Position numbers and translations under genes: made by a program. Of a stretch of DNA of 64,000 nt, positions 8,675 to 17,287 are shown one piece after another. This DNA comes from CALMZY01 sp052033915 (GTDB lineage Bacteria > Verrucomicrobiota > Kiritimatiellia > CAIQIC01 > JAGNIJ01): contig JBPOJF010000017.1 of the NCBI GenBank assembly GCA_052033915.1, forward strand, positions 1 through 64,000, in the 5' to 3' direction. The notes under the pieces are model-generated. The model searched no databases. It was given only the letters and a program-made list of their open reading frames with translations, and was not told the origin of the DNA. Positions within the stretch are counted from its first letter, which is position 1, and each line of letters begins with the position of its first letter.

Positions 8675-9688
8675 ATGTCTGCCCCCATGCGAAACGACCT
8701 CTGCCGCGTATGCAACGCGCTTCTGCTGATCGGCCTGCTGGCGCTCAATTCGTGCGCGATATTCGGCCGCGAGAAGCCGTACGAGGAAACCAGCGGGAAA
8801 CGCGGCTGGCATCCCTTTGTGCGCCCCGCGGAGAAGAACCCCTCTGCGCAACTGGTTTTGGCGGACCAGCTTCGCCAGGCAGGCCGGGTCCGGAAAGCCA
8901 TGAAGCAATACACCGCGCTGACCCTCTATTGGCCGGAATCCAAGGAGGCGGCTTCCGCGCAGTACCAGGTCGCGAAAATCCTGGATTCGCGCGGGAAAGA
9001 GCGCCGGGCGTTCGACGAGTACCAGAGGCTGTTCAACCATTACCCGGGGCAGTTTGCGTACGACGAGGTCTTGAACCGCCAGTTCGAGATCGCGACCAAC
9101 ATCATGGACCGCAAGAAAGGCAAGTTCCTTTTCTTCCGCGGCTTCTCGGCCCCCGAACGCGCCATCCCCATGTTCCAGGCCATCATAACCAACGCGCCCC
9201 ACGGGGAAAAATCCGCCGAGGTCCAGTACCTCATGGGCCGGGCCAACGAACTGTCGCTCGAATACGAAACAGCGATCAACGATTACATGACGGTGCAGAA
9301 TCGTTATCCGGACAGCGCGTTCGCTGAGAAGGCGTCCTTCCAGACGGCCCACTGCTATTACCTGCTGTCACAGGAAAGCCCCAACAACGAGATGATCCTC
9401 GACGCCGCATGGGCCGCCACGACCCTGTTTCTCAACGACCACCCGACTTCCGACAAAGCATCGCTGGCCGCCGAATATCGGGACACGCTCTACCGCCAAA
9501 GGGCCAGGACGGCCTTCGAGAAGGCCCGTTACTACGACAAGGTCATCCGGCGCCCCGAATCGGCCCTGATCGCCTACCAGGGCATGGTCCGCCAGTTCCC
9601 TCATTCGGACTGGACGGGTCCGGCGCAAATCCGTATAGATGCCTTGTCGAATATCGTGGCCCGAACTCAAAAGGATCAAAAACCATGA
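8675..9688 (+). CDS. BamD-like outer-membrane assembly lipoprotein with TPRs
   Basis: The 337-residue protein has a lipoprotein signal with lipobox L24-N-S-C27, so it is predicted to be an anchored lipoprotein. The body is helical with tetratricopeptide-like units (QLRQAGRVRKAMKQYTALTL, YPDSAFAEKASFQTAHCYYL, YQGMVRQFPHSDW) typical of BamD/YfiO/ComL. It is longer than E. coli BamD (about 245 residues) because of added repeats, so another TPR lipoprotein role is possible. The start may be ATG 8675 or 8687. The stop overlaps the next start (ATGA at 9685-9688), coupling it to the LptE-like lipoprotein gene. Confidence 0.82.
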   Translation: MSAPMRNDLCRVCNALLLIGLLALNSCAIFGREKPYEETSGKRGWHPFVRPAEKNPSAQLVLADQLRQAGRVRKAMKQYTALTLYWPESKEAASAQYQVAKILDSRGKERRAFDEYQRLFNHYPGQFAYDEVLNRQFEIATNIMDRKKGKFLFFRGFSAPERAIPMFQAIITNAPHGEKSAEVQYLMGRANELSLEYETAINDYMTVQNRYPDSAFAEKASFQTAHCYYLLSQESPNNEMILDAAWAATTLFLNDHPTSDKASLAAEYRDTLYRQRARTAFEKARYYDKVIRRPESALIAYQGMVRQFPHSDWTGPAQIRIDALSNIVARTQKDQKP

Positions 9689-10197
9689 AGAACCTCGCGC
9701 GACTGGCCGCCCTGATGGTGTTGTTCGTCTCGTTGACGGGGTGCGCCTCCTACCAACTCGGGTCCATGCTGCCCGACGACATCAAGACCGTTTATGTCCC
9801 GACCTTCATCAACAAGACCAGCGAGCCGATGATCGAAATCGAGGCCACGCAGGCCGCGATCCGCGAACTGCAGAAGGACGGATCGTTGAACGTGGTGAGC
9901 ACGCCGGAGCAAGCCGACACGATTCTCTCCGTCACGCTGCTCGACTACCGGCTGACGCCGCTCAAGTACGAGCAGAACTTCAACACGACGGTGGACCAGT
10001 ACCGCCTGACGCTGACCGCCCAGGTGGTGCTGACGCGAAGAGCGACGGACAAGGTGGTCGCCCAGAACCCGCGCATCCAGGGCGAGACGGACTTCCCCAT
10101 CACCGGCGACTTCACGTCGTCCAAGAAGCGCGGCCTTCCCAAGGTGTCGGAAGACCTGGCGCACAACATCGTCGAGTCCATCGTCGAAACCTGGTAA
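9685..10197 (+). CDS. LptE-like outer-membrane lipoprotein
   Basis: The 170-residue protein has a lipobox L17-T-G-C20 followed by ASYQLGSMLPDDIKTVYVPTFINKT, which is the LptE/RlpB beginning (YxL, then a strand with the PxFxN-T motif). The rest, including EIEATQAAIRELQKDG and the strand-rich LSVTLLDYRLTPL, fits the family. LptE plugs LptD and helps deliver LPS to the outer leaflet. It overlaps the bamD-like gene by ATGA. The frame is open far upstream, but the lipoprotein signal fixes the start at ATG 9685. Confidence 0.85.
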   Translation: MKNLARLAALMVLFVSLTGCASYQLGSMLPDDIKTVYVPTFINKTSEPMIEIEATQAAIRELQKDGSLNVVSTPEQADTILSVTLLDYRLTPLKYEQNFNTTVDQYRLTLTAQVVLTRRATDKVVAQNPRIQGETDFPITGDFTSSKKRGLPKVSEDLAHNIVESIVETW

Positions 10198-10221
10198 CCG
10201 CGCTCCGGCGCATCGAAAACA

Positions 10222-10253
10222 AAAGCGCGGAATCCTGACGGATTCCGCGCTTT
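10222..10253. terminator. Bidirectional terminator between lptE-like gene and rpsT
   Basis: A perfect 14-bp inverted repeat (AAAGCGCGGAATCC / GGATTCCGCGCTTT) with a TGAC loop is flanked by A and T runs, so it can end transcripts from either side. It sits between convergent stops at 10197 and 10274. Confidence 0.9.
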
Positions 10254-10273
10254 ACGCATTCTGGAACGGCGTC

Positions 10274-10534
10274 CTACAGCGCCCGGATCATTTCCGCGGC
10301 GCGCGCCTTGCGGCGAACAGCCATGTTCTTCCGGATCACGCCCTTCTTCGCCGACTTGTCCAGCAAGGAACAGTACTCGCGGTAAGCCTTCTCGCCGGCA
10401 GCCTTATCCTTGGCTGCCACTGCGGCAAACAGCTTCGCGCGCATCGTCTTGATGTTCGTCTTGACCGTCGTGTTCTTGACGCGCGACTTCTCCGAAGTCC
10501 GCATCCGCTTCCATCCGCTCTTTAATGTGGGCAT
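10274..10534 (-). CDS. rpsT: 30S ribosomal protein S20
   Basis: The 86-residue, Lys/Arg-rich protein matches S20, which binds the 5' domain of 16S rRNA: MPTLKSGWKRMRTSEKSR at the start, KTMRAKLFAAVAAKDKAAG in the middle and the LDKSAKKGVIRKNMAVRRKA signature near the end. ATG 10534 is preceded by AGAGGA at about 8 bases; the frame stays open 23 codons further upstream but those residues are not S20-like. It is monocistronic, closed by the terminator at 10222. Confidence 0.97.
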   Translation of the reverse strand: MPTLKSGWKRMRTSEKSRVKNTTVKTNIKTMRAKLFAAVAAKDKAAGEKAYREYCSLLDKSAKKGVIRKNMAVRRKARAAEMIRAL

Positions 10535-10655
10535 TGTATGGGTCCTCTGTAAAAAGCGGTGCAATACTACCGGCGACGGCGGCGATGTCAACCCGCATTT
10601 CAAGCGCGATTCTGTTCGTGAGTTTCGCCAGCCGGGCAGCTAATAATTCTCCTGT

Positions 10656-11363
10656 ATGAAACTGATTTTCGGCATCCTGCTTCTCCCGTTCTGCGCGGCG
10701 ATCACGCGGACGCTCATCTCGATGCTCCGGCTCATTCAGCCCTCGTCGTACAGCTCACTGCCCCTTTCGACCTGGGGACTCGTGATCGGCTTCGCGCTCT
10801 GGGTCTTCCTGTTCTTCTGTCTCCCCCGGCCGACGCGCAGCTACGTGCTGGCGCACGAGCTGACGCACGCACTCTGGGGCTGGGTGATGGGCGCGCGGAT
10901 CAAGCGCATGCGGATTTCCAAGAACGGCGGAAGCGTGACGCTCTCGAAAAGCAACTTCCTCATCGCCCTCGCGCCCTACTTCTTCCCCCTGTACACGGTC
11001 CTCGTCATCGCGGGCTACTACCTCCTCTCCCTTTTCGTGGACCTGCGCGCCTACGAACCCTTCTGGCTCGGGCTCGTCGGCCTCACCTGGGGCTTTCACC
11101 TGACCTTCACCGTGGAGACGCTGCTGCAACGCCAGCCCGATATCCGCGAAACCGGGCGGCTGTTCTCGTACGCGCTGATCTACTTCATGAACGTGTTCGG
11201 CATCGGCCTGTGGATCGTCATGATCGCCTCGCCGACGGCGCGCCAGTTTGCCGACGCCCTGATCCGGGACATTGTGTGGGCCTGGGAAGGGTGCCGACTG
11301 TACGCGATGAAGCTGTGGGCGCTGGCGGCCGCGGCCTGGCCGCAATCCGGACCCGGACAATAA
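10656..11363 (+). CDS. M50-like integral membrane protein with HELTH motif
   Basis: The 235-residue protein has about six membrane segments. HELTH at 67-71 sits at the start of a helix (VLAHELTHALWGWVMGARIKRM), as in zinc metalloproteases of the M50 type. The second M50 motif (N-x2-P-x4-DG) is absent; instead the following part reads FLIALAPYFFPLYTVLV, as in DUF3267/M50B-like proteins. It could be a divergent membrane protease or an inactive relative; the function is not established. It diverges from rpsT. Confidence 0.65.
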   Translation: MKLIFGILLLPFCAAITRTLISMLRLIQPSSYSSLPLSTWGLVIGFALWVFLFFCLPRPTRSYVLAHELTHALWGWVMGARIKRMRISKNGGSVTLSKSNFLIALAPYFFPLYTVLVIAGYYLLSLFVDLRAYEPFWLGLVGLTWGFHLTFTVETLLQRQPDIRETGRLFSYALIYFMNVFGIGLWIVMIASPTARQFADALIRDIVWAWEGCRLYAMKLWALAAAAWPQSGPGQ

Positions 11364-11421
11364 AACGGCGGCCCGCGCATTGTATGGTGTGACGGAGCGG
11401 CCGAAGGATGAGCAAGACTCT

Positions 11422-11599
11422 ATGGAATCGCCCGAGAAGGCATGGCTGGATGAATATCGGCGGGGAAACATCGACGCCATGGGAAAACGGGTCGAACAAT
11501 TCCGGCAGGCCCTTCACGACAAGCTCAAGCGGGAGAAGAGGCGCTTTCGTTCGCGCGAAGCTCGAGGAATTGAAGAGGGAAATCCTTTCCAATCTCTGA
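11422..11599 (+). pseudogene. Short helical protein, apparently frameshifted (sigma-region-2-like N-terminus)
   Basis: From ATG 11422 one frame reads MESPEKAWLDEYRRGNIDAM and continues as a basic helix through KLKREKRR. It then loses protein-like character (FRSREARG...) and runs into the rsfS 3' region. In the neighbouring frame the next bases read AFVRAKLEELKREILSNL and stop at TGA 11597-11599. Joined by one shift near 11540-11550 the two give a coherent ~60-residue helical protein. The part around EYRRGNIDAMGKRVEQFRQ resembles region 2 of sigma-70-like factors, but only over about 25 residues. It could be a real small gene with a sequence error, a programmed shift, or a decayed remnant. Confidence 0.35.
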
Positions 11600-11633
11600 C
11601 CCTTATCCTCGGCCCGAGCTCGGATCGCCGGAC

Positions 11634-11969
11634 TCACTCCACTCGCTTCGCGTCGCTCCACAACGACTCCAGCCCGTAGTACTCGCGCGTGTTGGCCGTG
11701 AAAAGATGGATCACGGCGTCGAAGTAATCCACGACCACCCACTCGCTTTCCGGCGTGCCGCCGACACGAAAGGCGCGCGTGCCTTCCTTTTCCAGCGACT
11801 CCTCGACCTCCCCGGCGAGGGCCTTCAAATGCGGCTTGTTGTTGGCCGTGGCGATCACGTAGTAGTCGGTCACAGTGGACAGACCGCGCACATCCAGGAT
11901 CACCACGTCTTCGCCCTTCTTGGACTGAATGGCCTGCCCGGCTTTTCTAACTAACTCGAGTGTTTCGAT
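11634..11969 (-). CDS. rsfS: Ribosomal silencing factor RsfS, probable ATC start
   Basis: RsfS binds ribosomal protein L14 and blocks subunit joining in starvation. The family core is clear: GEDVVILDVRGLSTVTDYYVIATA, then HLKALAGEVEESLEKEG and SEWVVVDYFDAVIHLF...REYYGLESLW. The first canonical start (GTG 11906) would delete the N-terminal helix. In frame upstream, no ATG, GTG or TTG occurs back into nadD. ATC at 11967-11969 gives (M)ETLELVRKAGQAIQSKKGED, the usual family N-terminus, with GAAGGAG 8 bases before it. I therefore place the start at ATC. The gene overlaps the nadD 3' end by 19 bases. Confidence 0.85.
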   Translation of the reverse strand: METLELVRKAGQAIQSKKGEDVVILDVRGLSTVTDYYVIATANNKPHLKALAGEVEESLEKEGTRAFRVGGTPESEWVVVDYFDAVIHLFTANTREYYGLESLWSDAKRVE

Positions 11970-12568
11970 CTTTGTGACTCCTTCGCTTGATACAAACCGT
12001 GTTGCGCAATATACCGTTCCACAGCCGCCGGCACAAGACGGCGGATGCTCTTCCCCTCTCTGATCCGTCTTCGGATGTCCGACGACGACACGTCCACCGG
12101 GCTTCCCTTGAACATCTTCACCCGACCCGGATCGCGCACGCGATACCCCGGGCGGGCCGCCGCAACGAACGTGCAGAGCGCCTGAAGCTCGCCAATCCGC
12201 CGCCAGGACTTCAGTTCGCCGACACTGTCTCCGCCGATGATGAAGAAAAAGCGCGCATCGGGGTCATCCCGTTTCAGCCGCGTCAGCGTGTCGATCGAAT
12301 ACGACAGCCCGCCGCGCCGGATTTCGATCTGCGAAACGGCAAAACGGCTTTTTCCGCCGATGGCCGCTTTCAACATCGCCAGGCGGTGCTTTGCCGGGGC
12401 AAGGCGATCCGGCCTTTTGTGGGACGGCCGCGCGCAGGGAATGAAAAGAACCCGATCGAGCTTAAACCGCCGGCAGGCATCCTTTGCCAGCCGGATGTGC
12501 CCGCGGTGAACGGGATTGAACGTGCCGCCCAATATTCCGATTTTTTTCAGAAATGCCGCCTCCGCCAA
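11951..12568 (-). CDS. nadD: Nicotinate-nucleotide adenylyltransferase
   Basis: NadD joins nicotinate mononucleotide and ATP to make deamido-NAD. The nucleotidyltransferase motif GGTFNPVHRGH is at 14-24 and the second ATP motif VDVSSSDIRRRI near the C-terminus. The only canonical start is TTG 12568. Within the first codons lies GGAGG, 8 bases before CTG 12548-12550, and from that CTG the protein would begin (M)KKIGILGGTF, exactly the family's usual N-terminus. The true start may therefore be CTG at 12550. rsfS follows and overlaps, the usual nadD-rsfS pairing. It diverges from eno. Confidence 0.93.
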   Translation of the reverse strand: MAEAAFLKKIGILGGTFNPVHRGHIRLAKDACRRFKLDRVLFIPCARPSHKRPDRLAPAKHRLAMLKAAIGGKSRFAVSQIEIRRGGLSYSIDTLTRLKRDDPDARFFFIIGGDSVGELKSWRRIGELQALCTFVAAARPGYRVRDPGRVKMFKGSPVDVSSSDIRRRIREGKSIRRLVPAAVERYIAQHGLYQAKESQRSKHSS

Positions 12569-12699
12569 TCCGAAGGAATATCATATGCCCGGCGCGGCTT
12601 CCACTCTTTCGTGCGGCCGCCCGCCTGTATTCCCTTCTTGCAACCCCGGCCTCTTTCCTCTAACTTCAGCGCCCGAAAACCACCCAACAGGAGATTCAC

Positions 12700-13968
<1,269 letters not shown>

Positions 13969-14006
13969 GCGTCGTTCACACCCGGTCCCTCCCGGAGGCA
14001 TGATAT

Positions 14007-14040
14007 CCCCCGCGGGCGCGAAAGCGCCCGCGGGGGCTTT
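14007..14040 (+). terminator. Rho-independent terminator of eno
   Basis: A perfect 13-bp GC stem (CCCCCGCGGGCGC / GCGCCCGCGGGGG) with a GAAA tetraloop is followed by CTTT. It lies 39 bases past the eno stop. The U-tract is short but the stem is very strong. Confidence 0.85.
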
Positions 14041-14095
14041 GCAAGGACTTTTAATGGACGCGCTTGCACCGTTGCACTAGACTGTTTTTCGCGCC

Positions 14096-14413
14096 ATGAA
14101 TTTCTGGGTGATGATATATCGGATCGGCTGGATCGCCCTGGCCATCCTCGTCGTGATCGCCGTCATCGCGATGTTCATCCCGCAAATCCGGCAGTACAAC
14201 GAACTCCATCGCCGGGAGGCGGCGATCCAGGAGGAAATCCGGCTCGAAGAGGAAATCATCAAGCACCTCAAGGACCGGCAGGAAAAGCTGAGAACCGATC
14301 CCCGGTTCGTGGAAAAAATCGCCCGGGAAGAACTCGGCTATGCCAAGCCCGGCGAGACGGTCTTCCGCTTCACGGACGACGAGGCGCCGGGCTCCAGCCG
14401 CCCTTCGCGATGA
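14096..14413 (+). CDS. FtsB/DivIC-like septum formation initiator
   Basis: The 105-residue single-pass protein has a membrane helix at about 7-28, a coiled coil at 35-66 (ELHRREAAIQEEIRLEEEII) and the DPRFVEKIAREELGYAKPGE motif, which is typical of the FtsB/DivIC family. Such proteins bridge FtsL and FtsQ in the divisome. The position just after eno is common for ftsB. The stop overlaps the next start (ATGA at 14410-14413). Confidence 0.9.
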   Translation: MNFWVMIYRIGWIALAILVVIAVIAMFIPQIRQYNELHRREAAIQEEIRLEEEIIKHLKDRQEKLRTDPRFVEKIAREELGYAKPGETVFRFTDDEAPGSSRPSR

Positions 14414-14607
14414 AGATCGATTGCCAGAAGTCGTTCGGCCTTCGCGAATGCCCCGCCTGCGCCATGGAAGTGCCCGCCAACAACAACCGCTGCCCCATCT
14501 GCGGCTACGTGTTTATCCAGCCCACGCCGACCCGGCGGAACATGAAACTCATCGGCGCGATCGTGATGCTGGTCCTGTTCCTGATCATGGTCTTCGGGCT
14601 GATGTGA
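14410..14607 (+). CDS. Small zinc-ribbon membrane protein
   Basis: The 65-residue protein holds two CxxC pairs (C14-P-A-C17 and C28-P-I-C31), which form a zinc ribbon, then one membrane helix at about 44-64. It overlaps the FtsB-like gene by ATGA, so it is probably co-translated with it. The function is unknown; similar ribbon-plus-helix proteins occur widely without assigned roles. Confidence 0.75.
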   Translation: MKIDCQKSFGLRECPACAMEVPANNNRCPICGYVFIQPTPTRRNMKLIGAIVMLVLFLIMVFGLM

Positions 14608-14657
14608 GGGGGCTTCCCCGGCCGACGCGATTTCGACCTGCCTGCCGGCAGCGAACT

Positions 14658-14705
14658 CTTCCAACCCTTGGAAAAATCGCGTCCGAATTGTCCAAGGGTT
14701 GGAAG
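14658..14705. repeat. Double palindrome (TTCCAA-n-TTGGAA pair), copy 1
   Basis: Two palindromes, each built on TTCCAA and TTGGAA around three bases, face each other across 18 bases: CTTCCAACCCTTGGA at 14658-14672 and TCCAAGGGTTGGAAG at 14691-14705. The arms are also perfect 15-base inverted repeats of each other. A related element lies at 47577-47622. It sits between convergent genes and may serve as a terminator, though no U-tract follows. Confidence 0.8.
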
Positions 14706-14707
14706 AA

Positions 14708-15787
14708 TCAGCGCACGCCGAGCTTCGACAACTTGACGGGGTCGCCCGGATGAACGGTGCCGCCGCCCATGCAGGCGGACTCGTAGAGCGATGTCAGGAT
14801 CTCGATGTTCTTCCTGCCCTCCGGCGCTTCGACCAGGCCGGGCTTGTTCTGCGTGATGGCCTCGATGACGTTGGCCAGGTACGGCAGATGGCCGTGTCCG
14901 TACACATTCGGGACTTCCTGGGAGTGGGACTCGACCATCTCCGTGTCTTCCGGGGTCTGGTCCATGAACTGCCAGTGCAGGATTTTGTTCACGGCGTGGC
15001 CGCCGATCATGACGCTGCCTTTTTCGCCGAGGAGGCTCAACGAACCTTCCATGTCCTTCGGGCGGGTCGCCACCGTCGCCTCGAACGCGCCGAGCGCGCC
15101 CGACTTGAACTTCAGGATCGCGACGGCCGAATCCTCCACATCAATGTCCATCAGGCGCGTCGCCGTCTGGCACTGCATGGTCTCGATCGGCCCCATAAAC
15201 CACTGCAAGAGGTCGAGATGGTGGCTCGCCTGCTGGGACATGACGCCCCCGTCGAGCGCCCACGTGCCGTGCCAGTCGTCCTGCTCGTAGTACCTCTGGT
15301 CGCGCGACCAACGTACGCGCACCGTGCCCATGACCATCTTGCCGAAACGGCCCGCTTCCAGCGCCTTGCGCGCGGCCTGGACGGCGCGGTTAAACCGGTT
15401 CTGCTTCACGACAAACAGCCGGCACCGGTTCTTCCGGCAGGCGTCGATCATGGCCTCGCAATCGGCCACCTTCAGGGCCATCGGCTTCTCGACGACGATG
15501 TGCTTGCCGTACTTTGAAATCGCGATGACGTGTTCGGCGTGGTACCCGGTCGGCGTGGCGATATCCACCACGTCCAGCTCCGGATGCTTCGCCATCATCT
15601 CGTTGAAATCGGTGTAGAACGGGACCTGGTACTGCTCGCCCTTGGACTTCGCTTTGTCCGCGGCGATATCGCACACGGCGATCAGCTCCGAGGGGATGCG
15701 TCCGGAGGACAGGGCCGCCAGATGGTTCCCGGATACACGCCCGCACCCCACGACGGCGAATTTCAATTTGCGCTGTTCAGTCGTCAC
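14708..15787 (-). CDS. Gfo/Idh/MocA-family NAD(P)-dependent oxidoreductase
   Basis: The 359-residue protein has an N-terminal Rossmann domain (FAVVGCGRVSGNHLAAL), the family motif VVEKPMALKVADCE with the EKP lysine, and the C-terminal alpha/beta domain with DGGVMSQQASHHLDLLQWFMGP, whose histidines mark the sugar-binding face. This pattern (QxxHHxDLLQW) is shared with WlbA-like UDP-sugar 3-dehydrogenases that oxidise nucleotide sugars. The substrate here is unknown. Fifteen bases separate it from the VTT gene upstream, so it ends the operon of aminotransferase, GT2 and VTT protein. Confidence 0.88.
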   Translation of the reverse strand: MTTEQRKLKFAVVGCGRVSGNHLAALSSGRIPSELIAVCDIAADKAKSKGEQYQVPFYTDFNEMMAKHPELDVVDIATPTGYHAEHVIAISKYGKHIVVEKPMALKVADCEAMIDACRKNRCRLFVVKQNRFNRAVQAARKALEAGRFGKMVMGTVRVRWSRDQRYYEQDDWHGTWALDGGVMSQQASHHLDLLQWFMGPIETMQCQTATRLMDIDVEDSAVAILKFKSGALGAFEATVATRPKDMEGSLSLLGEKGSVMIGGHAVNKILHWQFMDQTPEDTEMVESHSQEVPNVYGHGHLPYLANVIEAITQNKPGLVEAPEGRKNIEILTSLYESACMGGGTVHPGDPVKLSKLGVR

Positions 15788-15802
15788 TTCGTTCCTCGCG
15801 TT

Positions 15803-16555
15803 CTATTCGGTTTCCACATCGGCCAGACGGCGGCGCATCCGCGCGAAATACCTCGAGTGGCGAGCCGCATACCACAGGCCGATCCACACCGCGACCAGCA
15901 AAACCACGGAGGCAACGACGTACCCGATGTGCTCCCCGCCGCCGGCCTTCACCGCTCCGCTCGCCACGAGCGTGAACGGAACCGCCTCGGGCAGTATTCC
16001 TATAGCCGTGCCGACCAGAAAGTCAACATGGCCGATGGGGGCCATGCCGAGCAGCAGGTTCGTGAGCAGGCCGCTGATCGGCAGTTGGCGGACGATGATC
16101 ACCGCCGGAATCGCGGGCAGATCGAACACCCGTTGCAGGCGGCCCAGCTTCGTCCAGCGATGAAGCACGTAGTCCTTCCCGCCCCATCGCACGAAGAGGA
16201 AGACCATGTAGTAGCCGGCCAGCGTCGCCGCCTGCGTCCAGAGCAGGCCGTACACGAAACCGAACACGACGCCGCCGATCGGACAGAAGATCAGGCGCGG
16301 GACTCCGAAGGCGACAAGCACGCACACGCACGCCATGTAGATCAGCGGCGCCGCAAAGCCGAAGGACTGAAGCTCTTCCTTGATCGCGCGGACCTCGTGC
16401 AGGGAGTTCTTCAGCGGACTGAACATCACGACGAGAACGCCGAGCAACAGCACCGCGAAGACGATCAACGGCCTGACCGGAACCTTGTGGCGGCCGGGCG
16501 CGGGAAGCGCGTCCGCCGCGGCGGCGCCCGCGGGAATTTGAACCCGGTCGTTCAT
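15803..16555 (-). CDS. VTT-domain (TVP38/TMEM64/DedA-related) membrane protein
   Basis: The 250-residue protein has about six membrane segments and the VTT signature: FGVPRLIFCPIGGVVFGFVYG, the reentrant loop, and LRQLPISGLLTNLLLGM with the conserved Arg-x-x-P. It starts at ATG 16555, overlapping the GT2 stop (ATGA). VTT/DedA proteins move lipids across membranes; some DedA members recycle undecaprenyl phosphate, and a DedA protein is needed for Ara4N-linked polymyxin resistance in Burkholderia. Given its place in the arn region, a role in carrier-lipid flipping is a fair inference, not shown. Confidence 0.82.
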   Translation of the reverse strand: MNDRVQIPAGAAAADALPAPGRHKVPVRPLIVFAVLLLGVLVVMFSPLKNSLHEVRAIKEELQSFGFAAPLIYMACVCVLVAFGVPRLIFCPIGGVVFGFVYGLLWTQAATLAGYYMVFLFVRWGGKDYVLHRWTKLGRLQRVFDLPAIPAVIIVRQLPISGLLTNLLLGMAPIGHVDFLVGTAIGILPEAVPFTLVASGAVKAGGGEHIGYVVASVVLLVAVWIGLWYAARHSRYFARMRRRLADVETE

Positions 16556-17280
16556 GGCCGCGCCCGGTCTCCGCGCACGCAGCGCGCGCGAAACCAGCGC
16601 ATGGCGAAGCAATCCACGATGCCGCGCCACATGCGGTTGCCGACGCCGTATTTCGAGGTCCCGCGCGTGCGCGGCCGGTGGTTCACCAGGATCTCGACGG
16701 CCTTGTAGCCCTGCAAACGAAGAAGCGTCGGAAGAAAACGATGCATGCCGTTGAAGACGGGAATTTCATGCAGCGCGCTGCGTCGCAGCGCGCGGTAGGT
16801 GCAGCCCGCATCGGCAATCCGGTCGCCGGTCATCCAGTTGCGGAATCCATTCGCGACCCGCGACGACAGCCGCCGGACCCAGTCGTCCTCGCGCTTGCGG
16901 CGCACGCCGCAGACCGCGTCGACATCGTCCTTCAGCGCGTCGAGCAGCGCGGGGATATCGGCCGGATCGTTCTGCTGATCCGCATCAATCGTGATGATGA
17001 TCCCGCCGCGCGCGTTCTCGAATCCCGTGGCGCCGGCGGCGCTCTCGCCGGAATTCACGCGGTGGTTGACGACGCGCAGAAAAGGCCGCGTCTTCTGCAA
17101 TTCCTGGATCACCGCGAGGCTGTTGTCCGTGCTGCAATCGTTGACGCAGATCACCTCGAAGCTCCGGCCCGTTTTTCTCAGAACCTCTTCCAGTTCGTTC
17201 ACGAGAGGACCAAGATTGTCCTCCTCATTGAAGACGGGCATCACCACGGACACATCGACGTTGGACGTTGTCTCGGTCAT
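16552..17280 (-). CDS. Family 2 glycosyltransferase (polyprenyl-phosphate sugar transferase type)
   Basis: The protein has about 242 residues from ATG 17280; a frame open further upstream is not used because GAGGAG lies just before this ATG. GT-A motifs are present: VSVVMPVFNEEDNLGPLV, the nucleotide motif VNDCSTDNS, the metal-binding TIDADQQNDPADI and the C-terminal HRPRTRGTSKYGVGNR. The last resembles DPM1/ArnC-like enzymes that load sugars on polyprenyl phosphate, but the C-terminal membrane helices of ArnC are missing. It is encoded with a DegT aminotransferase and VTT protein. The upstream stop lies inside its ribosome-binding site. Confidence 0.88.
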   Translation of the reverse strand: MTETTSNVDVSVVMPVFNEEDNLGPLVNELEEVLRKTGRSFEVICVNDCSTDNSLAVIQELQKTRPFLRVVNHRVNSGESAAGATGFENARGGIIITIDADQQNDPADIPALLDALKDDVDAVCGVRRKREDDWVRRLSSRVANGFRNWMTGDRIADAGCTYRALRRSALHEIPVFNGMHRFLPTLLRLQGYKAVEILVNHRPRTRGTSKYGVGNRMWRGIVDCFAMRWFRARCVRGDRARP

Positions 17281-17287
17281 AGGCTCC

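Noticed and set aside
14007..14040. Strong palindrome after eno as a possible attachment site or operator
   Set aside because: Perfect GC stem, GAAA tetraloop and position just past the stop are better explained as the eno terminator.
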